Positions 1 to 11,986 of a stretch of 64,000 nt of DNA are shown one piece after another. Position 1 is the stretch's first letter. Every line of letters begins with the position of its first letter. A program made the translations under genes and the position numbers. The stretch covers positions 10,701,533 to 10,765,532 of the forward strand of contig OX359282.1 in the NCBI GenBank assembly GCA_947179155.2. Reading direction: 5' to 3'. The notes beneath the pieces are model-generated. The model ran no database searches, was not told where the DNA came from, and saw only the letters and a program-made list of their open reading frames with translations. Source of the stretch: Hedera helix. Lineage: Eukaryota > Streptophyta > Magnoliopsida > Apiales > Araliaceae.

Positions 1-764
1 GATTCAATTTCAATTTAAAATAAAGATTTGAGTCTTTACTGTGCTGAGTGACCACTATGGACCATGAACTATTGCTAAGGCATATCAGTAATTCAACTGA
101 CCTTTTAGTATATTCGTATTCAAGGGGATTAACCTCTTGTACCCATATGTGTATACATAACATTTATACATCTGTGCACAAGCTCGATTTTTCGATAATA
201 TTCCTTTTATTAGGGTTATTCGTTCTCAATATTGCTATAAGAGTTTGCACTAACTATTGGTGTCGATAGGCTTTAACCATATTCTATTGATTGAATTTAA
301 CATGCAATGTCCAGTTGAACAATTAGTTTAGACTAATTTTTAAACAGTTTATAATTTAAAGAACTTTAACTACTATAGGTGTGAATAATAATATCGATGT
401 GGGTTAATTTTTAATAATTAAATCACTTAGAGGTCTTGTAAAATAAATATAATTCTGGGTATAGGGAACTTATCTGTATAGTAGTCTTCTGTTTACACAA
501 TCTTAAATTATTTCTCTTGAAATTGAAATGACCTAACATTAATAAAGTTGATCTTTCAATTAATAACACATATTGGTTCATAATAGTACCCTTTGTACAT
601 AATACACTAATAATATTTAACATTTAAACACCTAGTTAAACATTAAACACTCAACAATATTATCATCATTTGATAATATTTCAAACACATAATTAATTAT
701 CTCACGATAATCCAAACAATTAATAATATTATCATAACTTGATAATATTATTACCAAAGAAAAT

Positions 765-1090
765 CTCTTATTAAATTTTTAATATTATTAACCATTTAAT
801 AATATTTTATTCATTTGTTAATATTATTAATTATTTAATAATATTTTATTTATTTTTTAATATTATTAATTATTTAATAATATTTTATTTATTTTTTAAT
901 ATTATTAATCATTTGAAAATATTTTATTTATTTTTTAATATTTATTTTATTTTCTACTATTATTAATTATTTAATAATATTTTATTTATTTTCTAATATT
1001 ATTAATTATTTGATAATATTTTATTTATTTTAATCATTTAATAATATTTTCTTTTCTTTTCTAATATTATTTATTATTTAATAATATTTT
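765..1090. repeat. Tandem array of AT palindromes inside LTR
   Basis: About ten imperfect copies of a 33-38 bp unit built around 'aatattattaattatttaa'. Each unit is itself an imperfect dyad. The same array recurs in the other Tekay-type LTRs at 16975-17215 and 34434-35010 with a different copy number. Confidence 0.8.
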
Positions 1091-1699
1091 AATTACTTAA
1101 ATTGAGTCTAATATTAAAATTATTAAACTTATATTTTTTTGACCCATTTTGCTCACAAAAAATCTGACCCGGCCCGAACATTTAAATTATTTTTTTAGAA
1201 AATCCAGATCGGCACTGTAGCACCCGATTTTGTACTAGAAAGCGACGCTGCAACGCTAGTCCAATTTATACTCGTTTGATGCAATCTTCAATAAAACAAG
1301 TTATACACATCCAAATGACACCAAATTTAATTTATTATCTTTATAACTTAATGTGCTTCAATATTTCATAGATCGATCACATTTTTAAAAATATTTTTGA
1401 TATAAAAATTAGGATCAATAGATTAGGATTTTGAAAACGACATGCTTTACCACAATGACCATAACTTGAACATTTCAGAACATTTTTCAAAGATTCAAGT
1501 TGATTATTTTTATGAGACCTAGAACTATCTTTCAAGCCATATAACTCACAAAAATAACAACCACAACTCATTTTACAACATAACAACCCACATAGCGAGT
1601 TAGGGTTTTTGTCGAAAAGTGTAAATATGCTCTTTCATTCCATTCCAACACATAACCAATATATGAAAACATATATTAAGCATTTTTAACGATAGATCT

Positions 1700-1795
<96 letters not shown>
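1700..1795. repeat. Compound (CA)n/(TA)n microsatellite
   Basis: Runs of CA flank a short TA run, inside the truncated LTR. It produces a spurious cysteine/valine ORF on the minus strand. Confidence 0.95.
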
Positions 1796-1797
<2 letters not shown>

Positions 1798-2591
1798 GCA
1801 ACACCATAGAGCTTTAAAATAAGTTTTGATCCATCAAAATACCTTTTTTTTACCAAAAAATTCCATTTTTTGACCATAGAAAATACATTTCATACATAGA
1901 TTCACATATATACATATATTCATCACATTTTCTCCATCAAAACTCCTTCCTTAAACCTCCGAACCCTTTATGGTTCCAAAACACAAAGATCTCCCACAAC
2001 CAACCATGGCAAAATTATAACTAAACCAATAAACTAAAAGAAAACTTATAGATATAAGAGATAGGAAACTTTTAAACCTTCTAGACTTTAATGTTCTCTT
2101 TCTTTGCCTTCCAAAATATGAAACAAGGCTATATGGCATTGTTGGTTTGCAAAAATATGACATACATATAATCAAATTATATAAGCGCAACGGAAGCAAT
2201 AAAATCATATTTTAAAATTTTTTGTACAAACCAATAACCCGGATCTTTCTTATGCGACTATTATTAATTGATGAAGGATAAAAGAATTTATACCTTTGTA
2301 GAACCAAGCTTCCACGGGTATAAGTTCATCTCCCTTTAATCCTTTCACGTTCTTCTTCAAATTCACTGATTAGATTCCACGGATTAATGTTAGCTCCCCA
2401 AGTATGAAGCCTCTAGAGGTGATCCACCAAGAGATCTATGAATTAAAGAAGTGGATCTTGGTTTCTCCAAACCATGGGTGGCTAGCCCTAATTCTCTCTC
2501 TCTCTCTCTAACTCCTTAGATCTAGAGAATTATGAAGTACTCTCTCTATTCTAATGAAAGAGTGTGTAACCTTCATCTATGATAAGACTCC

Positions 2592-2602
2592 TCTTATTTA
2601 TA
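2592..2602 (-). promoter_or_regulatory. TATA box of the copia LTR
   Basis: 'ctataaataag' on the minus strand. The same word is kept in the other two LTR copies (10468-10478 minus, 36385-36395 plus), followed downstream by a stretch rich in CT/GA. This is the likely Pol II core promoter; the start site is not determined. Confidence 0.6.
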
Positions 2603-2881
2603 GATATAGTCAATTCTCCTAAACTATTTAGGATTAGGGTTTTAATTTAATTCCCAATTTAATTAGGAAATAAATTAATTAATTACAATTCCTAAACCTT
2701 TTAGGAACTTAATTATTTAATAATGAGAGTACTTCTTATTAATTAATTACTAAATCATTTAGTAACTTAATTAATTATTATAATTATAATTCCTAAACTA
2801 TTTAGGAACTTAATCATTTACAATAATACTACTACTTATTAATTAATTCCTAAACCATTTAGGAACTAAATAATAATACTA

Positions 2882-2882
<1 letters not shown>

Positions 2883-2948
<66 letters not shown>

Positions 2949-2949
2949 G
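2883..2949. repeat. (TAA)n microsatellite in copia LTR
   Basis: About 22 TAA units. The partner LTR has a shorter, interrupted version near 10754-10790. Confidence 0.95.
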
Positions 2950-4144
2950 ACTCCTCTTATTAATTTATAATTAGTATTTTTAAAATACTAAATTATAAAT
3001 ATTAAGCTATTTAATTTATTCTATCACTATAGTATAAATTAAATATACTTAATTTATTATTACGATTATGCCATCCAATTCTAAAATAAATATTACTCTT
3101 TTGCGGTGTGACCCTTTAGGTTCTCCATATTAAACCGGTTGTATAATAAATAAATTAGAACAATTCTAATTCATTTATTACGAATTAACTCATTAATTCA
3201 GAATAAATAATTATTCCACAATAAGGGTAAACCCCCTTAGCGATTAGTCGACTTTCCAGATAATATAGATTTTAACATTTGATCGTAAAAGAACCTTTCA
3301 GCAAATAGTTACCGTACAATTCAATCCTTCTACCATACAATGTCCCAATCAAATATAAGACACGGAATTTCTGTCAAGTCTTATTTATTTGATTATATGC
3401 ATTTCAATTCACAAATACACAACTCTAGTTAATGTAAAATAGAAACTCCTTTCTAATTCCATTCAACCCTGGCCAGGGATTTCTGAGTTGTCACTTATTG
3501 AATTGCATAGGACATTCTCTCTTTTTACTGGAAGTGGTAGATCCTTTGTTGATCATTCATCTATATCCATGTGTACCTTATTATACCCAATCATATCTTT
3601 TGATATACCAATAGGTCTTAAGGAATATGTCAAAGTATAACTTAGTACACACAAGATACCATAATAATCTCAAGTCCAAGGATCACTTGTACGACTATCA
3701 CATAAGGAACTCCTATTGACAGACAAGTAAAACTCCATTAGGTGTTCCTTAAGCGAGTTACGTTCAGTGAACTTATTCTCTAATAAGCACCTACAAACTT
3801 GTTTTAGTGTCTCTACACAAATGATTATGAGATCAATCATCCTCTTCATAAGAGCAAGCATAGTATGTACCAATCTATCCGGATCTACTAATCCCCTTTT
3901 TAGTGATCCAACGATTATGAACAATTTTAGTTTTGAGCTATCTTGAATTTAGATCTCATTAGCATGATCCTCATCATGGTTTTAAAAGCATTGCTCGAAA
4001 TCTATGGGTTTATCCATTTGATTAATTCAAGTAATTAATCATGAATAAAGAAATGCCTTGATACTTTTATTAATAAATGAACAAGATTACAAAGTATATG
4101 CTTATCACATCAAATGTGATTGACTTGAGGGCATATTACCTTCA

Positions 4145-4160
4145 ATCTCCCACTTGCACT
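4145..4160 (-). other. Copia polypurine tract
   Basis: Minus strand 'gcaagtgggagat' immediately before the 3' LTR. The 'GTGGGAG' word next to the LTR is typical of plant copia plus-strand priming sites. Confidence 0.75.
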
Positions 4161-6310
4161 GAAGCCAATCGCCCTTTGTTATCCCCATACCATTCTTCTC
4201 TAAGTGGCGTACAAATTGCTTAGTAAATGCTTTAGTTAGTGGATCTATAATGCTGTTCTGAGAGTCTACCATCTTTATGGTGTCGTCTCATTTTCAATGA
4301 TTCATCTAATCATATGAAAGTGCTGCAACGCATGTTTGGATTTCAGATGAGACCTAGGTTCCTTAGCGAATTAAACTCTTTTAATGTTAGGAACCATTAT
4401 AAGTTCTGTAATGAACTTTTGAACCAAACAATCACTTTTACAGCTTCACTTATAGTTATTTACTATGTCTTTTGTCACTAAATCAATAACTCTTTGTTGT
4501 TTGGAGCTTTTTCAACTCACTGCAGCACCATTCACGGTAATCATATTACCTGAAACGGATATGCTGTTATCTTGATTAGTTTGAACAAACTTGAGTTTGT
4601 TAAACCCTCTAGTTTTATATCAAACCCATTATTAGAAACTCCTTTCTAATGTTCTTCTCCATAATTGAACTGATAGCTGCTTATCATACATAAGCAATAT
4701 CAAGTCTAGTACATTTCAACGAATCAATGTACGTCCCTTGGGTCAAGTCGAGCATCCTTTATGATCTATCTCTGTAGACCTTTATCCTGAATAGAATATT
4801 AGGAACTTCTCCCACGTCCTTAATGGAGAAGTTTTTAGACAACCACATCTTTACTGATTGTAGCATCGGTATGTCATTCCTTATCGATAGTATATCAACG
4901 TATAATACTAGGAATGTCACAGTGCTCCCACTAACCTTTGTACATACTTGGTTCATCCTTGTCCTTGATAAAATCAAACTCTTTTGATTGTCTCATCAAA
5001 ACGGATGTTCCATCTTCGAGAAACTTGCTCCAATTCATAATTGGATCATTGTAACTTATATACTTGATTTGCTCCATCTATATGGAGACAAATCCTCTTG
5101 GTTGTATCATACATACATCCTTTTGTATAGTAAGCTGTAACTGCAAGTAAAATCCGAATGGATATATGCATTTTCACTAGTGAAAAATTTCATCTTAATC
5201 AACTCATTGACCTTGTTTGAAATCTTTTTACCACTAGTCAGGTCTTATAGGTCTCCACCTAGCCATCTGCTTTAGTCTTTCTCCAAAGACCCATTTCAAA
5301 TTTTTATGGTCATCGACCATTTCTCTTGAGTATCTAATACTCATACCTTATTGTATATATCTAGATCATCATCCACTATGATGCGTACCTTATCATCATC
5401 ATCTATAATGAATCCATACCATTAAGGTATCTTCGGTACTAAACCAGATTTACGACTTGGTTGTGGTACAATAGGTTTATCTACTTGTACAAATTCCTTC
5501 ACTTGATCTGTTGTATTTTGTGGTTCTTGAACTTCTTCGAGATCTATTTTACTCCCACTAACCCTTTAAGGAAAAACTTCTTTTTCTTACAAGGTAGCGT
5601 GTTTTAACAAACACCTTTTAGTTAGTCGAATTATAGAAGTGATACCCTAAATTTTATTTAGGATATCCCACAAGTTTACACTTATCAGATCTTGTCCCTA
5701 GCTTATCATGTCAAGTCTTTTTGACATAAGCTGAACAATCCAAATCTTAACATACTTAAGACTTGATTTCCTCCCTATCTATAACTCATATGAAGTTTTG
5801 GGGACGAAATTTGAAGGTATCTTATTTAGTAGATATGCGATTGTTTCTAGAGCATAACCCTAGAAGGATACTGGAAGATCGGTAATACTCATTATAGATC
5901 ATCACCATGTCCATTCTGTGAGAATAGCATTTCGCTTGAGATGATCTAGAAACTTACTGCTTAAGTATTCCCTTCTCGATCTAATCGAAAAACTTTAATA
6001 CTTTTGGCCTTTAGTTTCTATACTTCACTTTTGAATTCTTTGAACGTTTCAAATGATTTGGATTTGTATTTCATTAAATACATATATCGAAATATAGAAT
6101 CATTAGTGAAAGTAATGAATGAATACCCTTCTCTTGCATTTGTTGTCATAGGTCTCACACACGACTGTGTGTACCATCTCTAACAACTTTGCAACTCGCT
6201 CTCCATGTCCACTAAATGGAGATTGAGTCATATTGTCCATGATACAAGATTCACAAGTTGTATTTGATTCATAATCAAAAAACTTTAAAAGCTTATCTTT
6301 ATACAACTTA
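4161..6310 (-). pseudogene. Copia pol remnant (integrase, RT, RNase H)
   Basis: Conceptual translation of the minus strand, with frame changes, gives parts of a Ty1/copia polyprotein. The 6103-6306 segment has the GAG-pre-integrase/zinc region (LLKFFDYES, TCESC, SGHGERV). The 5390-5530 segment looks like the linker before RT. The 4759-4977 segment is RT core (VSGSTVTFLVLYVD, then NDIPMLQSVK and WLSKNFSIKD). The stretch next to the LTR resembles the RNase H tail (IIDPLTKAFTKQFV). The catalytic YVDD box reads YVDI, so one aspartate is lost. Many stops and frameshifts show a dead gene. Confidence 0.85.
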
Positions 6311-6862
6311 TTTAGTCTTGTTTCATTAACGTGACCGAGTTAACAATGTTGCATGAAGGTATGTTTCATATCATCTTTTTGCCTTTAGTTTGTTCAATTT
6401 GAAATATTTTTCATTTAAGTCAAGTATACAAAGTCCATTAAGTAATCAACCAGTTCTAAATAAAACATTATCATTATAAACAGAACAACGATTGTTCATT
6501 ATTATAATGTCAAAAACCCTTCCTTGTCATCACATGGAACTGAAATAATGTTTCTAAGAACTTGAACCTAGTAACAACTTACTAACTTAATAGGTTTGCC
6601 CGTAGGCAATGCTAAACTATAAGTTCTCATGGCTAATGCAACAACCTTTGCTTCATTCCCCAGCATAGGATTACTTATCCTTTGTTTAGCTTTCTACTTC
6701 TGCTTAGTCTCTGCAACGACTTGCATATGTGAGACCACCAGCCAGTATGTAATACCCAAGTAGAAACTTGACTTATAGAAAGTTTTATTTCATTATGAAC
6801 AAATCTATATCTGTAGCTGAAGCTTCATTAAACTTCTTCTACTTAACTACTACAACTCTCTT

Positions 6863-7620
6863 ACAGTTGTTCTTCCAGTGTCCCAACTTATTGCAATGAA
6901 AGCAAACTCCTTTACCCTCGGGATCACTTTTATTTATGTCCTTTTTTTAGCCTTTCTTTTGCCTTTTACTCTTTCTGACTCCTCAGAAATACCTATGGCC
7001 ATCTTCCTCCGCTTAGAAAATTCATCTACGAGTAAGACTTGGTTTTTCTTGGAAGGAAAGTGACTCTCAACAGTCTTTAACTTATTTAAGCAAATCAGTT
7101 AAACTGACATTTAGCTTATTAGTGTTTGAAGTTCACAACATATTGTGAATTAGAGTCAGTGAGCGTCTGCAAAATCGAATCTTGACTCAACTCTCCATCA
7201 TTGACAAAACCTGTTGTCCTAATTAATCAATCCAATTGATCATCATTAGGACATGTGTCTTTACTGTAGTGCCATTAGCTATTATAGATTGGAAGAGCTC
7301 CTTAGATATCTTATATCTAGTTGACCTATTTTGCTCACAATACAACTATTGAATGTGCAACAATATAGTAGGTGCATCCATTTTCTCCCGTTGACACTGT
7401 AACTCGATACTTATGGATGCGAGTATGATGCATTGAGCCACCCTTGCATCATCTTGCCATTTAATAAAATAGCAATCTCTTCCTCAGAGGCTTAGTCTGC
7501 AATGCTTGCAGGGATAGGCAAATTAAGGACATTTACTAGCTTTTCAGCATTGAGAACTATTCTCAAATTTGTTTAATCAATCTGAACAATTCGGTTAGAT
7601 TAATTGTTAGCATACATTAT
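6863..7620 (-). pseudogene. Copia gag remnant with zinc knuckle
   Basis: On the minus strand, 6863-6906 encodes a CCHC knuckle (CFHCNKLGHWKNNC), the nucleocapsid motif of copia gag. Near 7490-7560 the frame gives LVNVLNLPIPASIAD, resembling the N-terminal part of copia capsid proteins after the 'NLRIVLN' segment. Several stops and frameshifts lie between the two. The equivalent region of the plus-strand copy is at about 38280-38547. Confidence 0.75.
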
Positions 7621-7847
7621 GCTATGTAGTGTTAGTGAATTAAACATAGCAATATTCTTTAAGTGAATTAATAACAACATTAACATGCATTCGTTTTATT
7701 AATTACCAAAATAAATTAGGTCTTTATTTAAAATGCTGTCTCCCACTATTTTCTACAAACTATATTACCCTCCTTATATAGTTCGACAAATCTAGTTAAA
7801 GATTTGCTAGTGAGAATAAGGATCATATTTCAAATGTATATAGCCTT

Positions 7848-8136
7848 ATGTGACACAACAAACGATATATAAATAAATAGGTAAACAACTCTTTGTCAAT
7901 TACATCAACATGTAACTCCTTTTTATTTTGCATCTTAGATTATTATGATCATGTGTGACACATCCAAATCAAAATTATCCAAGTTAAGTCCAACCTAGCA
8001 TTTTCTTATATTAGAAGAGAAAAATATTGTCCTTGTGTGACACAACAAAACAGTAATGTTCAATTCTTTTTATAAACATCAAATGTGATAAAACAATATC
8101 TCAAAAAATTAATATAAGTCTTGTGTGACACAACAA
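7848..8136. repeat. Four spaced 'tgtgacacaacaaa'-type words in copia leader
   Basis: Versions occur at about 7848, 7951, 8033 and 8121, roughly 80-105 bp apart. Each contains the dyad TGTGACACA or TGTGTGACACA. The plus-strand copia copy keeps the set in reverse complement between about 37748 and 38035. Confidence 0.75.
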
Positions 8137-9221
8137 ACCTATAATGATTATTTGATACTCTATCGTTTTACCATGCTAGAAGGCGACGCTCGATATTTTT
8201 AATAAATATTTTTGAACGTTACAACTTAATATTATAAGTAGTAGAATAAATAAATTAGAACAATTCTAATTTTATTTAATTGAATTAAACTCCTTTAATT
8301 CATGAATTAAACATTTTAATTCATTTTATAAATAATATTTAGTTTACATCATGAGGGGTTTGTTAATATTAATTGTCTCATCTTGTTTAGCGCACATGCA
8401 CATTTATATATAAAATGCGCGTCATATTAATTAACATGCGAAACATGTTTGGATAATATATAATAAATATATATTAAGCATGCACATATAGAATACTATA
8501 TTCTACTTGGATTGATTATGGACTTTTATTCTAGTTTGGTTCACTAGAGCCACCCAAGTGAACCAAAAATGTCAAACCTAAGGTGTAAGAATAAATTAAA
8601 TTAAATGTAACTATTACATTTAAATTCAGGCTCCATTACAAACGGGTCTTCATGCGCTCCTTACTTCTTTGCTCCAATTCTTTAAAATAATTCTAACTAA
8701 TCATATTACAAATTATTTACAATAAATAGAAACCTTGATCAACAGTCAAGGGGAAGTACACAGGAGAGAGATATAATTATACATGAGAAAAATTAGAAAG
8801 ACGAGGTACGCACCCCCATTTATTAAAACCCATTCATTCATGCATTTAATTAAAATTAAATCCAATCATATTGGTCAATAGTTCATAATCAATCCCATTT
8901 ATTATCATATATATCAACATATATATTAATAAATAATATTCACCTCATGAATTAAATAAATCATTCCATATATGTATTGGTATCATTTAATGGGCAATTT
9001 AAAGTTGCATGAAATCCAATTTCATATTTAAAATAAACCATTTATTTTAATTATAAAATTATTTAAAAATAAACTATTTATTTTTATTATTTTAAAATAA
9101 CCCAAAATAAACCATTTTATTTTGAAATTTTAAAATTTATACAAAATTACTAAACTGTTTAACTAATTAATATATATTATAAATATATCATATATATTAA
9201 TAATATATATTTAATCGGTTA

Positions 9222-9257
<36 letters not shown>

Positions 9258-9461
9258 CAAAGCTGGTAGCATATATATATATATAAACAAGCACAAATCC
9301 GAAAGTGACTTGCTCTCACTGTACCAAACAAAAACAATGCAATTTTTGGCAATGACTCAAGGTTTAGGACAAGCTTTAACATACAAACATATATATAAAT
9401 CCGTTGCCTTTTTTGCTTATTAATTGCCTTACCAATAAAGCCGCCACTTTCGGTTTTATAT

Positions 9462-9662
9462 ATATATAGGAAAATTTTCAAAAACGAACTTTAAAAAATG
9501 AACTAAATTCGAACCGTCGTCTTTGGTATCTATGGCGACGGTTCGACCCGTCGTCATAGAGTGCATGGCTATGGCGACGAGTCGAACCGTCGCCATAAAT
9601 ACCAAAGACGATTGTTCGTCTTTGGTTCGCTTTTTAAGGTTCGCTGGAGAAGGAGACTATAT
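9462..9662. mobile_element. Foldback (MITE-like) insertion in a (TA)n tract
   Basis: Two arms pair: 'cgtctttggtatctatggcg' on the left and its near-complement 'cgccataaataccaaagacg' on the right. The core reads 'gacggttcgacccgtcgtc' against 'gacgagtcgaaccgtcgcc'. The outer ends are 'aggaaaattttcaaaaacga' and 'ggttcgctggagaaggagac', with TATA runs on both sides. A second copy is at 37283-37465. No coding capacity. TA-repeat targeting is inferred from two copies only. Confidence 0.7.
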
Positions 9663-10000
9663 ATCTATATATATATATATTATATCTAGAGCAACAAAAC
9701 CGTGCGTATAACCCATGAATCCAATTCGGCTTTTGTTGCTTTAACTATTTCAATAATACGAAACATATAACATATATATATACATATATATAAAACCCAT
9801 GAATTGCACTTGCAGAATTGATGTATCCAATTTGCATTTACCAAAACAGTGAGGAAATAACCAACCGAGAATCAAATTCCGGTATCCAATTTCGGTATAT
9901 AAAAATAATAATTTTATACAACAAATTATGCTCAATAAATTGTTCTAAACACATACTCATACACATATGAAATTAAAAAAATTAATAATTCGCATAAGTT

Positions 10001-10016
10001 TGGCTCCTGATGCCAC
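10001..10016 (-). other. Copia primer binding site
   Basis: Minus-strand 'gtggcatcaggagcca' directly after the 5' LTR. It is a diverged form of TGGTATCAGAGC, the complement of the initiator-Met tRNA 3' end. The plus-strand copy retains 'tcagagcc' at 36852. Confidence 0.75.
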
Positions 10017-11986
10017 TGTTGGTTTGCAAAAATATGGCATACATATAATCAAATTATATAAGCACAACGGAAGCAATAAAATCAGATTTTAAAAATTTTT
10101 GTACAAACCAATAACCCGGATCTTTCTTATGCGACTATTATTAATTGAGGAAGGATAAAAGAATTTATACCTTTGTAGAACCAAGCTTCCACGGGTACAA
10201 GTTCATCTCCCTTTAATCCTTTCACGTTCTTCTTCAAATTCACCGATTAGATTCCACGGATTAATGTAAGCTCCCCAAGTGTGAAGCCTCTAGAGGTGAT
10301 CCACCAAGAGATCTATGAATTAAAGAAGTGGATCTTGGTTTCTCCAAACCATGGATGGCTAGCCCTAATTTTCTCTCTCTCTCTAACTCCTTAGATCTAG
10401 AGAATTATGGAGTACTCTCTCTATTATAATGAAAGAGTGTGTAACCTTCATCTATGATAAGACTCCTCTTATTTATAGATATAGTCAATTCTCCTAAACT
10501 ATTTAGGATTAGGGTTTTAATTTAATTTCCAATTTAATTAGGAACTAAATTAATTAATTACAATTCCTAAACCTTTTAGGAACTTAATTATTTAATAATG
10601 AGAGTACTTCTTATTAATTAATTACTAAACCATTTAGTAACTTAATTTATTATTATAATTATAATTCCTAAACTATTTAGGAACTTAATCATTTACAATA
10701 ATACTACTACTTATTAATTAATTCCTAAACTATTTAGGAACTAAATAATAATACTAGTAATAATAATAATAGTAATAATAATAATAATAAGACTCCTCTT
10801 ATTAATTTATAATTAGTATTTCTAAAATACTAAATTATAAATATTAAGCTATTTAATTTATTCTATCACTATAGTATAAATTAAATATTCTTAATTTATT
10901 ATTACGATTATGCCATCCAATTCTAAAATAAATATTACTCTTTTGCGGTGTGACCCTTTAGGTTCTCCATATTAAACCGGTTGTATAATAAATAAATTAG
11001 AACAATTCTAATTCATTTATTACGAATTAACTCATTAATTCAGAATAAATAATTATTCCACAATAAGAGTAAGCCTCCTTAGCGATAAGTCAACTTTCCA
11101 GATAATATAGATTTCAACATTTGATCGTAAAAGAACCTTTCAGCAAATAGTTATCGTACAATTCAATCCTTTTACCATACAATGTCCCAATCAAATATAA
11201 GACACGAAATTTATGCCAAGTCTTATTTATTTGATCATATGCATTTCAATTCACAAATACACAACTCTAGTTAATGTAAATTAGAAACTCCTTTCTAATT
11301 CCATTCGACCCTGGCCAGGGATTTCTGAGTTGTCACTTATTAAATCGCATAGGGCATTCTCTCCCTTTACTGGAAGTGGTAGATCCTTTGTTGATCATTC
11401 ACCTATCTCCATGTGTACCTTATTTTGCCCAATCATATCCTTTGATATACCAATAGGTCTTAAGGAATATGTCAAAGTATAACTTAGTACACACAAGATA
11501 CTATGCTGATCTCAAGTCCAAGGATCACTTGTATGACTATCACATAAGGAACTCCTATTGACAGACAAGTAAAACTCTATTAGGTGTTCCTTGAGCGAGT
11601 CACGTTCAGTGAACTTATTCTCTAATAAGCACCTACATACTTGCTTTAGTGTCTCTACGCAAATGATTATGAGATCAATCATTCTCTTCATAAGAGCAAG
11701 TATAGTATGTACCAATCTATCCAGATCTACTAATCCCCCTTTTAGTGATCCAATGATTAGGAATAATTTTAGTTTTGAGCTATCTTGAATTTAGATCTCA
11801 TTAGCATGATTCTTGTCATGGTTCTAAAAGCATTGCTCGAAAACTATGGATTTATCCATTTGATTAATTCAAGTAATTAATCATGAATAAAGAAATGCCT
11901 TGATACTTTTATTAATAAATGAACAAGATTACAAAGTTTATGCTTATCACATCAAATGTGATTGGCTTGAAGGCATATTACCTTCA
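10017..11986 (-). repeat. Copia 5' LTR
   Basis: 1,970 bp, TG...CA, partner of 2140-4144. A TATA word lies at 10468-10478 (minus). The right border abuts gypsy RT sequence at 11987 with no recognisable target duplication. Confidence 0.88.

Larger units (their letters stand above)
1..2139 (-). mobile_element. Tekay-type LTR remnant, minus strand, truncated
   Basis: Read on the minus strand, this stretch matches the solo LTRs at 15078-30536 and 31347-36208. The first 100 bases correspond to the segment near 30015-30100 ('ccactcag' and the flanking words). Bases 765-1090 carry the same palindromic array, and 1960-2130 correspond to the segment near 15975-16080 and 33540-33620. The LTR's 3' end lies outside the window. 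Its first roughly 900 bases are missing because the sequence stops abruptly at the copia element at 2140. Nothing here looks coding; the short ORFs are chance frames in AT-rich LTR sequence. Family assignment is by eye. Confidence 0.7.
2140..4144 (-). repeat. Copia 3' LTR
   Basis: 2,005 bp, bounded by TG/CA. It reads TGAAGGTAATATGCCC on the minus strand at its 4144 end and stops in 'gcaaaccaaca' at 2140. It aligns along its whole length with 10017-11986. The length difference is largely the longer (TAA)n tract at 2883-2949. There are many substitutions relative to its partner, so the insertion is old. Confidence 0.88.
7621..10000 (-). other. Copia untranslated leader, no gene seen
   Basis: AT-rich sequence between gag and the primer site. 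It holds a set of spaced TGTGACACA words (7848-8136), a (TA)n tract (9223-9256) and a foldback element (9462-9662). I see no coding potential. The plus-strand copia copy has a corresponding leader at 36852-38280. Confidence 0.65.
2140..11986 (-). mobile_element. Degraded Ty1/copia LTR retrotransposon, both LTRs present
   Basis: Two direct repeats of about 2 kb (2140-4144 and 10017-11986) bracket a 5.9-kb internal region. On the minus strand the order is 5' LTR, primer site, long leader, gag with one CCHC knuckle, integrase, reverse transcriptase, RNase H tail, polypurine tract, 3' LTR, which is the Ty1/copia order. Every protein region carries stops and frameshifts, so the element cannot be autonomous. 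The expected 5-bp target duplication is absent: the left flank is Tekay-type LTR sequence and the right flank is gypsy RT. This suggests a deletion or recombination at one border after insertion. A second copy of the family lies on the plus strand from 14545. Confidence 0.88.

Noticed and set aside
1600..1791. Cysteine/valine/tyrosine-rich ORF
   Set aside because: Translation of the CA/TA microsatellite.
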